From Paroedura picta (taxonomy: Eukaryota; Chordata; Lepidosauria; Squamata; Gekkonidae), in contig NC_135379.1 of the NCBI RefSeq assembly GCF_049243985.1, positions 31,629,001-31,693,000 on the forward strand: a stretch of 64,000 bases of DNA, read 5' to 3'. This document shows, piece by piece, positions 1 through 11,700 of the stretch (position 1 is its first letter; every line of letters starts with the position of its first letter). The position numbers and the translations under genes are program-made. The notes below the pieces were generated by a model, which was not told where the DNA came from, did no database searches, and saw only the letters and a program-made list of their open reading frames with translations.

Positions 1-135
1 TCCTCTACATGGCAACCTTTTAAATACTTGAAGATGGCTATCAAATCCCCTCTCAGTCATCTCCTCCCCAGGCTAAACAGACCAAGCTCCCCTAATTTTT
101 CCTCATACATTTTGGTCTCCAAACCCCTCACCTTG
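1..135 (-). repeat. CR1 LINE 3' region fragment
   Basis: Read on the minus strand this matches the CR1 open-frame end also seen at 49230-49420 (AAGTATTTAAAAGG and the LFSLERR region). It is cut by the window edge. Confidence 0.75.
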
Positions 136-689
136 AGGAGAAATAGGAGAAATAGGAGTTGAGCAATTCAGCCTTCTCTTCATCATCTGTTATACTTTAA
201 CTTTCTTGTCCTCGCAGTGGTCCTACAGTCTTCTTACTCTTTTTCTTACTTGAAACATAACTATGCACTTCTTGCTAGCCTAAGCTCATATTGAGTTTTA
301 GCTTTTCTAACACTCTCCCTACAATCATTGGTTATTTGCTTATACTCATCCTTGGTAATAAGGCCTTCTTTCCATTTCCTAAATGATTCTTTTTATACCT
401 CAAATCATTTGACAGCTGCTTATGGAGCCACCTTGGCTTCCTTAGGCACCTTCCATCTGTTCTTCTTAAGGGAACTGTTTGTGATTGAGCCTTCAGTATT
501 TCACTTTTAAGAAACTCTCAGCCCTCTTGCACTCCCATTTCCTTAAATCTTTCTTACCATGGGACTCAACCCAATATACTTTTAAGTCTGTTAAAATGTC
601 CAACAATAAATGCTCTTTATATACTACATCAATGAAATGGGAAGTTATCTGAGTTTGACAGACATGCATTCCCCAAGACTGGCCTCTCA

Positions 690-1640
690 AAACATCCCAG
701 CCCTTCTTTATGCAGACGACTTAATACTCCTGGCCAGAACACCAGTTGGTCTCAAAAGGGTGTTGAGTAGAGTTGCAGAATAATATGAGAAAGAATCATT
801 AGAAATCAAGAATTAGAAAATCAAGTATTGGCAAATAATTCAGAAAGAAGGCTTGGCCCATAGGAGGGAAAAATAGAACAGGCTAAGAGTTTCAAATACT
901 TTCAGACTTCTGGTTCCAGTCTAAAACTGTAGACAATGTAGTAAACATTTTCCGATCAAAGGGAGCCCATTTTGTTCCAGACGCTCTTAGGTTATTCTAG
1001 GCAACAACAATTGCACAGATGTTGTACGGAACATTCCTTGGTTCCCCTGCTTCAGGCATCTATCTGTTAGTGCGTACAGTCTAAGTTCCTTAGAGCTGTA
1101 TTACGTCCCTAAATGCATCTCTGACTCTATGATTCGCCTGGTAACTGGCATGCAGAAGATTGATGCCAGAATTGGTTTTTCATCTAGACCTGTCAAGTTC
1201 ACCCAAGTTCAAGGCCTCCACAGAAAACAGATACATTCAGAAGCCAGCAGCTTTTCTGTCCTTTCTGGAGATTAAGAACCACAGGAGGGCATTTACTCTT
1301 GCGAGGTGCTCTGCTTTACCATCTGCTTTGCTTGAGGGGCACTATAAAAAGACTCCAAAAGTAATCTGTAGATGTGGAGGCGGGGAATTGGAGACCATGC
1401 CCTCTTCAGATGTTCATTTTATGTGGGAATACAAAATAAAATCTCCTGTAGTCTATCTCTGGGAGATCTGATGACTTCCCAACTCGGGACTGATGAAGTT
1501 GATGCAAATTTTAATTAATTATTAATCATTTTATGAGGTTTTATTATGGTGATTCTAATATGACGTACACTGCCCTAAGCCAGCTTATTGGGAGAGCAGT
1601 ATAGAAATCTAATTAATAAATACAAATAAATAAAAAATAA
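690..1640 (+). repeat. Decayed non-LTR LINE (reverse transcriptase to 3' tail)
   Basis: The plus strand shows LYADDLILLARTPVGLKR near 705-760, the reverse-transcriptase active-site block. Downstream come RAFTLARCSALPSALLEG and CRCGGGELET, resembling the Cys-rich end of some LINE polymerases. The 3' end, with GCCCTAAGCCAG and AGCAGTATAGAAATC before an A/T-rich tail, is of L2 type. Several stops and frame changes interrupt it, so it is inactive. The exact clade is not certain. Confidence 0.65.
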
Positions 1641-2639
1641 GACTTGAGTATGAAAATGAAATTTGGGGCATATCATAAACCTACCAGTTGGTTAAGAATG
1701 TGAAAAGCCTCATGTCAGGCAAACAAGATCCCACATTATATTTAAGTAGTAGCAACTCCTCATTCTTCCCCTACAAAAGATAATATATAAGGAATTTAAA
1801 TTAGCATAATTGACTTAAGCAGAAGGAATGAAGCATGTTAATGATGTTAATGTGGGACATGAATCCTTCAGCAGTTTCTGCTTTTCTTAAATAAGCCCAC
1901 AAGCGTTTGAAGGAAAAATGGCAGACTTGTGACCATATTTTACATCTCATATTTCTAAGGCTTATGAAAGATTCATAAGTAAACATCCTTGGAATTTCTA
2001 AATAGAACACATTAATTCGTGTATAAGACACAGTCAAAGGAGATCTAAGAGAAAGGGCAATGGAGAAATGTTATAATAATGTTTTACATTTGCTACGCTC
2101 ATCTCTTTCCCTTATCAAAGAATTCATATATCTTTATAATACACAGAGACAGATCAGAGTGAGACATAGCGAAAAACAGAGTATGTGGTTCTCCTGAACT
2201 CTTCCCTCCCCCCCCCCCCATGATCTAATCCAGATGCTCATCAGGGAAGGTCATACACCTGCCTGTGAGTATCTTTATTTATTTGTTTGTTTCCTCCATT
2301 TCTGTCTTGCAGTTCTCCCAAATGGGGAGCAGCTTCCACCATTCTTTTCTCCTCTGTTTTATCCTCACAGTTTTGAGTAATTGGGTTGAGTATACGTGAT
2401 TGGCTGAAGGTCAAGCAAGCTTCCACATAGGATTATCATCTTCCCATCGATTCTGTTACCTGTCACCACCCTGCTGAGCTACAGGAGGAAAGGCCATGGA
2501 GAAATGGGGATGGAAATCAGCATCCCTGGCATGACATCACCATTTCTGGTGTGGTGACATCACTTCTGGGTTGTGCCAGAAGCAACAACATTGTGCTGGG
2601 AAACCAATACCCCCCCCCCAAAAAAGAAAGAAAGTCCCT

Positions 2640-2762
2640 GCCTTTCACATCTCCTGTCAATTGCCAGGCTGAGTCTGGCAGTCCTATTTCCATGGCAGAA
2701 TCGAAATCTGAGCTTGGATCTCCTAAATCATAGTGTTCCACTATGCCACCATAGCAGCTAGT
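2640..2762 (-). repeat. tRNA-headed SINE fragment
   Basis: The minus strand begins GCTATGGTGGCATAGTGGAA and later has AGATTTCGATTCTG, matching the spacing of pol III A and B boxes. It differs from the SINEs elsewhere in the window. Confidence 0.45.
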
Positions 2763-5603
2763 ATATTCCCCTCTTTTTCAAACATACATGCATTTAGCTG
2801 AGAGCTGGGGACAGTGAAGCAACTTACTTTTCCACTCAAACATAAAAATATAAAGCACTAAAAGTAACAAAACAGAATCTATAGTACTTATTCATTAAAA
2901 TCTATGTTGTTTACGGCCAGCAGTAGAAGCCAAGGTAGTAATGGATGTTACTGAAGCAATACTCCTTGGAACTCCACTCTGAGGAGTCAGAAACATGATC
3001 TATGTGGAGGCCTCCCACAAAGGAGCAGGGGATACTCTAGATGCTTCTCAATTTATCTTGTATTGTATATAATAGTATAATAGTTCCTAAATTGTTATGT
3101 ACTTTTTCTGTGCTATTTCTTTGTTAGATTAAAAAAAAAAAAACCTCCATTTCACTTTGAAAGGAATGGTCCGGACCCCAAATCCACCCAGACAAATGGT
3201 CCAGGAAATGTTCAGGGGAGACGAACCAGTCAAATTCTTGGGAAATTTAGGACCGTGAGCTAGTTAGTGCCCATCCCAAGTGCAGAGTTAAACAAAGACA
3301 GGGTAGATGAAGCTGAAAATCTACAACCCCCCAAGCTGTCAAGAGAGTAAAAGAGAGGCAGACAGGACAGGGGAAGAGGGCTGTCTGAGTTGGTAGGGCA
3401 CTGCCCCTAATGGACTAGTGGCCACCGAAGTGAGATTGCCGGCATGAAAAGAACAACAAGACTGATCGTAGCATCATCATGGTCTCAGAGATCAGTTCGC
3501 TGACTACTATGCCTGTCAAACCAAAGAGCCCTGATTTGAAGAAATGTTTGTATTTGGCATTTCTCATCATTTTCATAGTTAACATTCATTTTGAATGTTT
3601 CCTCATGTGACGAGAGTCTACAAAACTAGCTTTCTGTGGTTCTCTATGATATGGTTGGTCGGTCTCAGAATCAGAGCCTCATCTGGATTTGGCAACGAAC
3701 ATATCAGAGCAATCTACATTTTTATATGGATTCACTTTGAAGATTCAGAAACAATCAATACATTTATTAAAACATGTTCCACTCCCTGCATTGGGTTACA
3801 TAAATCAGTAACAAAATCAGGGAAGGCCTATTTAAGCTGAAAAACAGATGGATGAATTAATTCTATTTTTCAAAACCCTAAGAATGGTACACAATGTTCT
3901 TGTTTACATAAAGAATGATGGGAAGCTATTTTGTCATCAGCTATGTTCTACCCAAAAAATCCCATTCAGGAAGTAAGGCTTATTTAACAAAATAAAGTGT
4001 GACCTTTTGTTGCTCTTATATAGTCAAAAACAAACATGTGAAATAATCCCAGATGATACAGTTGCCTGAAACCAGTATTGCTAAAGGCATTTTAAATCCT
4101 CCTTATAAGTTGTTTTTGGTTCTCTCCCCTCCCAGCTCCAGATTCCACAGAGTAACATTAGAAGTTGCTTGCCAATATGTATGCACCATTTCAAAGTGTT
4201 GAAGCACTGCTGACTGCCTGCCATTTAAGTTAAAAAATGAAAGGAATGGCAGAAGCACTTTCCAACTTTCTGTGATATTGTTCCGAAATGACTGCCGTTG
4301 TAGTAAACGTTCTATGAACAGATTACATTTGTCAGCAAGTATGATAAAAGCAGATGCTTTCAAAACAAAAGCATTTTCATGTAAATAGGAACATACACAG
4401 GTTGAATATCATCAGTGGTCTTTTTTATGACAATCTGATTTCCACTAAACTATTTTATCTAGACTGGCAAAACATTTAATCCTTGGAAAAGCAATACAAT
4501 CATAGCTATAAACCATACGAACCTGGCACGGCTGCCATTTTTGAAGCCATATTTTTAAAAGACCATTTTTGGACTGTAACTCATTTTGAAAAGTAACGGA
4601 CTTCATTTTTCTTAGTGAAAGATTTAAAGCAACGAAGAAGAAAATATATCCTCCAAGATATTACCACCTGTCTTCAGCCTCGCTGTTTTTCATGTGTATT
4701 ATATATTCTTACCCAACCATTGATCATTTGTAAAGGGAAGATTTATTTTAACCACTCCTGTTTATCAATTTTTTTAGTCATAAAAAGAAGCTAGAACAAC
4801 TCACAGTAGGAACATTTGGCAAATGCAAGCCAGGGAGGGCATTCTGCTATTTTTCCTGATCTAAGCAGGAACGATGCCTTCCATTACGGTTGCTTTTCAG
4901 AAACAATGCCATTTCTTTTGTGTTATGCTTACCTTTACATACATGTGCCAATGTATTTACAGAATGAATGAGTGTAATTTGCTTCCAGGTAGACTCGTGA
5001 ACTGTAGAATTGTAATGTGGGGGTGAAGGGGGGGGGTTGCATTTCATGAGTCTGTCAAGGAATCTCTTCTCAGTTGTTTATTTATTACCTGAGCATCCCA
5101 GGGTGCCTCTAAGCACATTTTTTACTTACAATAACCCTGTGAAGGTCTGATTGAGAAAGAAAGTCATATCTAACAAGCCCAGCAAGTTTAATCGCTGAAG
5201 GCTCAGACATAAGAGATAAAGATCATGCCACTCACTCTGTTTATGAACTGCCCTCATGCAGCCTCAATTTGTCTCAGGGTTGTGCAGGAAAGGAAGATGA
5301 GAGTTTAATCCTTCTACCTTCATTCTGTTCAGAACTCATTCCCTCCCTCCTACTTCTGCTATTAGCATTTTAAATTGTTCCCTGAAACACATAGGCAACC
5401 AATGATGTTTTGTTTGAACTGATAAGATGTGATCCTAGAAATTATTGTTCGTCAACAGTATTGCTGCTGCATTTTTAAACTACCACAATTTAACCTGCCT
5501 TTTATCCAAAGAACCCATAGCAAAGTACAAGCTCATCCTCTATAATCGCCAGAAAATTTAATCACAAGTTTAGTTGTGATGTTGAAGAATTTTCTTGTTT
5601 CAG

Positions 5604-5771
5604 GAGTCGGATTGTCTCTCCTGTCATAGATGTAATTGACTGGAAAACCTTCCATTATTATCCCTCTATGGACCTGCAAAAAGGTGTTTTTGACTGGAAA
5701 TTAGATTTCCACTGGAAGCCATTGCCAGAAAGTGAAGAGAAACTACGACCATCTCCCATCAGTCCCATCAG
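5604..5771 (+). CDS. GALNT15: GALNT15 exon: end of the catalytic GT-A fold
   Basis: The exon follows a TTTCAG acceptor and ends at AG|GTAATG. Its first base completes a codon begun upstream, and the last two bases start an Arg codon finished in the next exon. It encodes SRIVSPVIDVIDW, then HYYPSMDLQKGVFDWKLDFHW and a Pro-rich SPISPI stretch. SPVIDVI(N/D)W is a family hallmark just after the DXH region, which would lie in the exon upstream of this window. Confidence 0.92.
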
Positions 5772-8700
5772 GTAATGGTTAATGAAATAATGCTCTCAAA
5801 CCCTGAGAATCTGCAGTGTTTTTCAACCTATGGGTTGGGACCATTGGGTGGGTCATAGAAGCCCACCTGCATAGTCACAAATTCCAAAAAACTGCCATTT
5901 TTGGCTACTTTTTTGAAAGACCTACTGCTAAGCATATGTGTACAAGGCAAAAGCACCATGCCTCCAGTATAATTTTGCACATCTGCTTAAAATGACCAGC
6001 AGGGTGATGAGTTGAGGTCACAGTGATGTAGAGGATACTTCTTAGTACAGACAGACTCAACAACCCCTTACCCAGAAAAGCTCTCCCTTGCCATTTCTGC
6101 TTTAGCCGAGCCTGTTCCACAACTTCACTACTTGAAGCTACCTTATACCGAATCAGACCCTTGGTCCATTAAAATCAATTTTGTCTATGTTAAATCCGTG
6201 GGTTCATAGGTGGACACAGACACTGGGAGTGATTTGAGCTCTTTATTGTGACTCCAGCATGGTACAAAGAAGGACTAAACTGAACCAATACACTCCCCCC
6301 CCCGAAAAATACCCAATATATATACAAGCAAACAATGGATCTTCCCACCAGTGAGCACTATTGATTAGTTTCAGCTTTAACTGACAGGATCTAGCCACAC
6401 ATTGGTCAAGTACATTGTAAGCTACCATCCTGACTCAGACCTCAAGCTTGGTCCTCAGCATGTTTACATATAGACCCAACACCCTACTCAGGCTGGCAGA
6501 GGCTTTCCAAGGTCCTAGGGCTTTCCAAGGTCACATCACCTACTGCCAAATCCTTTAACTGGAAATGCCAGGGGTCAAACCTGGGATCTTCTGCATGGCA
6601 AACAGATGCTGAGCCATGGCCCCATCCCGTGGTTGCAGCAGAGTCCTCCACCCCACCACTGAGATCACATTTCTGGCCTCTCATCTTTTGTCATATAAAT
6701 CTGGGGTCACATGACTTTCTGCAGAATGTGAGCAGGTCAGTGTGCCCCATATCTAAGGTGTGTTCTGGGTCTGGAAAAATGAAAAACACTGTGCAAACCA
6801 TTCATGCCAGTTAGTTTTTGGAGATCAAATATGCATACTTAGCAAATATTTTGATGTTCTCCACTGCTATTCTGCTTGTGTTTATGGCAAGAACAAAACT
6901 AGACATGTAATTATGTGATTTTTTAAAATTATTATTTCTTTTCTACATACAGCTACTTGGAGTGGTTGGTTAAAAGGCACATTTGAGAGGTGTTTTTCAT
7001 ATTCTGCTTCCTCAATGCACAAAATGCCATTCACAGCATCAGAACTGGAAAAGTAAATTTTAAAAACCTCCAAAATATTTTTAAATTCCTTAGGAGTCCA
7101 GCATTATCTGGAGTAGTAGTAGCTGTGGACAGACGTTATTTTCAAAATACAGGGAGTTATGACTCTGACATGATCCTATCGGGAGCTGAAAATCTTGAGT
7201 TATCTATAAAGGTAAGCACCTGAGGTAAAACATCGCTCTCTCTGCTTGAAGTTCATGCTTAAGAACAATAGTGCCAGTATTATTTATTATAAAATTAAAA
7301 TTGCATTATTTGCAGCACAGACAGCATTTAAGTCACAAGCACTTGTTCATTTGTTCTCAGTAGGCAAAACATTTCTAGATCATGGGGCTCTCAGAAATGT
7401 GCTCGATTAACAGAAATGTTTACCTCCAAGGTTTAACACTATATTAGCAATAGATAAGAAAACTCACAGCTAGAAATATTCTCCTCATCAACACTGCTCA
7501 TCATGTGAAGTCATCTGTCAATGTTTGAATGGTTTTGTCTACACTTCTGTTCCAGACATGGCTTTGTGGTGGGTCTGTAGAAATCCTCCCATGCTCACAT
7601 GTGGGTCATGTCTACCGAGCTGGAATTCCAAATAACTTTCACGATGAAGATGCACTAGTGAGGAACAAAATCCGAATAGCTGAGACCTGGTTGGATTCCT
7701 TTAAAGAACTCTTTTATGAACAGAACAGGAAGGCATTTTTAATAAGCAAGGTAAAACCACTTGGAAGTAGATCATCTTGGAGGGCAGCTAAAGGATTGTT
7801 TAAAGCTGTAAGAAAAATTACACTATGGCCTTTATTGCACAGAGGACATCGTGCCAGGCTGCTGCCTGGTGTTTGGGACGGGGCAGCTTGCCCCGCCTCT
7901 TCCCACTCCTGCACTTGGCCCATTGCACCTCGTTCACCCCGGATTTGTGCTCCCACGTGGCAGCTGGGGCAGTGAGGTTCCACTGTACTTGGGGGGGGGG
8001 GAATAGGCCTTTTAAAAATGTACTTAAAAAATGTTCCAGGCAGTTCTGCCACATGGGGCATTTTTGTCGTACTTGGGTGCAGGTGGAAAGGAGCTGGGCC
8101 AGGACGGCCTGATTCTTCTGCAGCCACATGGCCCAGGCCCGACATAGGTCCCATTAACACCTGGAGCAAACAAAGGAATGTGGATTTATCAGCGTTCCCT
8201 TGCTGCGGGGCAAATGAGGGCCTGAGTCTGGCCAAGCCTGGGACAGCCCCGGACTGGTGCTGACATCATGCGGAAGCGAGAATTTGGCCAGAACCACAAT
8301 GAGCAGTGAGTTGGGCCAAATTCCTGGTGCAGAAAAGGGCCGTCTGTCTTTTAAAAAAAACAACACTGTTTTCATGCTGCTTTCTTCTTCTGTCCTGTCT
8401 TCTTTTTTCTTGCATTTCTGATATAATTTCCCTTTTGGTTCTATTGAGAGTTCTCAGCTGATTGTACCATTTGTATATCTTAGTGATTTCCACATCCCAT
8501 GTGGGTGCAAATCTCAGCAGTAGCAAAACTGATTTATTTAGATACATCCTGCTTTCATTTTCAGGATTCAGCTAGGCTCCTGCTAAGATTTGTGGATCTC
8601 TTAGTTGGGCTAGGTTGTAAGTCAAGGATGTTGATAGAGTTGGAATATACAGACAGAGAGGAGTAACAAATAAAATAGTTTTATTATGTATGCAAAGACT

Positions 8701-11700
8701 ATGCAAGATTCAGAGCTTGAGACAAGGATAGAATCCTGTGTCCTCACTTGGGATTTGCTAGCCCCAGTTCTTAGTCAATTGTACGAGACACTAAGGGAAC
8801 AATTAAAAGCCAGGCTTAAGGTCCAGTCATGGGTCTTTGCTAAGGACCAATCACATGCCTTGGCAGTTCTGAATTGAATTTAAGTTCCATAGTTACCTGT
8901 TTGTTGTTCAGAATTTCTGGTTCCAGTAAAGTTGCTGGTTGTTGGAGCTGGGTGTCCCTATCTTGCTTAATGAACCCATAAATTTAATAACTTCTATTCA
9001 GAAAACAAACAACTATGTATAGAAAGAGAGAGAAATACAATCTAACAAACTGTTGTCTGTGGTGATTCTTCTGTTGTTCAGCTGTTCTGGAAGCAAGCAG
9101 AGAGGAAGTATGATCAAAAAGCAGGAAGTCTCACATTGAGCCAATCAGGACATATAATTTGAAAATCATCAGGAAGTTCCTATTCTATCTATGCTAAATA
9201 TACATCTCCTCCTATGCCCCCTGTGTACCCTTTATATTCTGCTCAAGTATGCACACTGCAGGTCTTGCATATTCTAACAAAGGGGACCATCACAAACAAG
9301 CATTGTTGACATTAGCTCCTAGATCAGTGGTTCTCAACCTGGGGGGAAAGAGTGAGATCAGCATGGTGGGACGAGAGGCAGAACTGAACTGAGAAAACCC
9401 AGAAAAAACCAATTTATATACAATCATGAAAAATGGATCTTCATGCCATTGGTCAGTTTCAGTTTAATTTCTGTGAAATAACACTTGCATAATTTTATGG
9501 TTGGGGGTCACCATGACACGAAGAACTTTATTAAAGGGTCACGGACTTAGGAAGGCTGAGAACCAATGTCCTTGATAGTTACGTGTCAATAAATAGTTTG
9601 CAGTTTAAAGATAGAAGTGTCTTTTGTGCTCACGACATACAGCGTAGGGTTGCCAACAATTCCTGGAGGTTTGGGAATGGAACCCGAGAGTGGTGGTGTT
9701 TAGGGAGGAGAAGACCTTTTGTATAATGTAATGCCTTACAGCCCACCCTCAAAGTAGCTATTTTCTTGAGGGAACTGATCTCTGTAGTCTGGGAGTTAAG
9801 TCTAATTTCCGGACCTTACCTGGAGCTTAGCAGTCCTAACATAGCATATAATGCAGATATATTTTATTTATACATACATGGATCTAGTAGCTAGACAGAG
9901 TGACTCTGTTTTTGAAAGAGATAAAGCTTCACTGTCACTACAGATTATTTGCCACAATCATTTTGGCCTTGGGATAATTCTAGTACTACTCAGTCAAACT
10001 AACACTGCTAATTTCCCTCCTGACTGGAATTACTCAGGTCATTTTGAGTGTAGTTGAAAGGGATACTGAGCATCTTATTTTTGAAGGTGCCGCCAGCCAC
10101 CATGACTTGCTGCAGCTTGTAGCTCTCTGTGCTGCTCTAACAACATTTGAAAATCAGAGGAAAACAACAGGGTTGAGAGTCCAAGAAAGCAGCAAAAATG
10201 ACCACAAAATTGCCCCATATGTTCCATTTTCACTCCTACTCATTATATGCTTCATGTTAATTCTCGTTTCTTCATATGTAAATTGTGAATTCAGACTTTC
10301 AGATACATGTAAAGAAGTTTAATTAGCCTTCTGTTTGATGCATTGTTAGCAGGCTGGGAGGCTAAACTGTAGTGAGCGTTTCCAGATTCAGCAAAGATTG
10401 GGATGCAAAGGTTTCCAGTGGTTTATCTCAAATGTATATCCTGAACTCCATCCAGTGCAACGCAGAACACGTTTTTCAGGCAAGGCGAGTGAAATGCTAT
10501 ACACTTTTGACTCTCCATTACCCTGGATTTGCCCTTTGCTTGAGTATATTTGGGTACCATTCAACCAAGAACTTCGTGCTTCAATCTAATTGAGAGTGTC
10601 ACTTTAATTTTTATTACCTTTGCTGATACAATCATATTTAGATAAACTTAAATCAGCGGGGGGGGTGGGAAGTTAGATATGTTTTTGTAAGTTAGATAAA
10701 TTTTTGTAAATAGAGTTTCTGGAATCTACTGACCTGCACAAGTCACACAATGCTGGTTTGAGATGGAACTAGTTACAAAGTGGTGGGGCAGGTAAGCTCA
10801 GCCTACAGAAAACGTTTTGTTCTTCAAATGTAGGACAACTGAATGGACAATTAAATACTGGGCCATCAAATAATTCTGTCCACATATGCTAAAATGAATA
10901 AAAGATTATCAATACTACAAAACAATCATACTATAATTGTGTTACAAGTAGTCCAATAGGCTATGGGTATATTACACATGTATATTACAGATATAGGCAG
11001 CACTGAATAAAGCCATTAGAAGACCTTCTAGAAAACATTTTTATAGATGGGGAATTTTGAGGATCAGTCTAAGTTCAAGAGTCAGAAAATTCATGGCAGA
11101 CAATTAAATGAAACAAGTCACAGGCTACTGATAAAGTCACATGACTGCATATACAAAGGTTGCAGCATATTGACTAAGGCATTACATAGATGAGGAAGAG
11201 AGCAGAAGAAAGGTATGGAAGAGGCATGGAACTGAGAAGGCACAACAGATGGTATGAAACCAGTCAACCACATAGAGACAGCAAGAAACAGGGCATTTTG
11301 GAATCCAAATGATGTATGAGAGACCTGCCAATGCCTACAGGAGTTCTCATCAATTTCCACGTGCAACATGCCCATTTTGGCTATAGTGCATATTGAGAAG
11401 GAGCTTCAGTGCTGCCCCCTCATCATGTAGTTTTCCTACCTGGTCAGAGGCACATTCTTAGGCCTGCTGGGGAATCTCATGTGTACACTTAGATATACTT
11501 GGGTTTCCTCTGATGGGCAAAACAGCACTCTCTAGGGGATGTTTCAAGCTGGGAAAATGGTGTGGCCAGAAGGCTAAAGCCCCTTCTCCACATGGCCTAT
11601 ATTCCTGATCCAAAGTGGGCACTATACTCTTGGGAAGCAGGTACGCAAGAGAGGCACAGAAGGCAGATGACAGGAAGCAGCATGAGAAAGATTCATAGAA

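Larger units (their letters stand above)
1..5603 (+). other. GALNT15 upstream intron (no exon found)
   Basis: I looked for the preceding GALNT15 exon, which should carry the DXH/DCHCE region and end just before SRIVSPVID. I found no matching sequence here, so this stretch appears to be intron. It holds a CR1 end at 1-135, a decayed LINE at about 690-1640, a tRNA-headed SINE near 2640-2762 and otherwise AT-rich unique sequence with short homopolymers. Confidence 0.6.
7751..10352 (+). other. GALNT15 intron rich in repeats
   Basis: This intron separates the CGGS-motif exon from the linker exon. It carries a GC-rich possible MITE (7826-8342), an LTR (about 8684-8990), a hAT MITE (9325-9568) and a further interspersed repeat (9647-9840). 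I see no exon in it. Confidence 0.7.

Noticed and set aside
1160-1471. 103-codon frame as a host gene
   Set aside because: The text RAFTLARCSALPSALLEG and its neighbours belong to a decayed LINE with an L2-type tail.
7714-8235. 173-codon open frame on the minus strand
   Set aside because: It covers a GALNT15 exon on the opposite strand and a GC-rich possible MITE. The composition explains the lack of stops.
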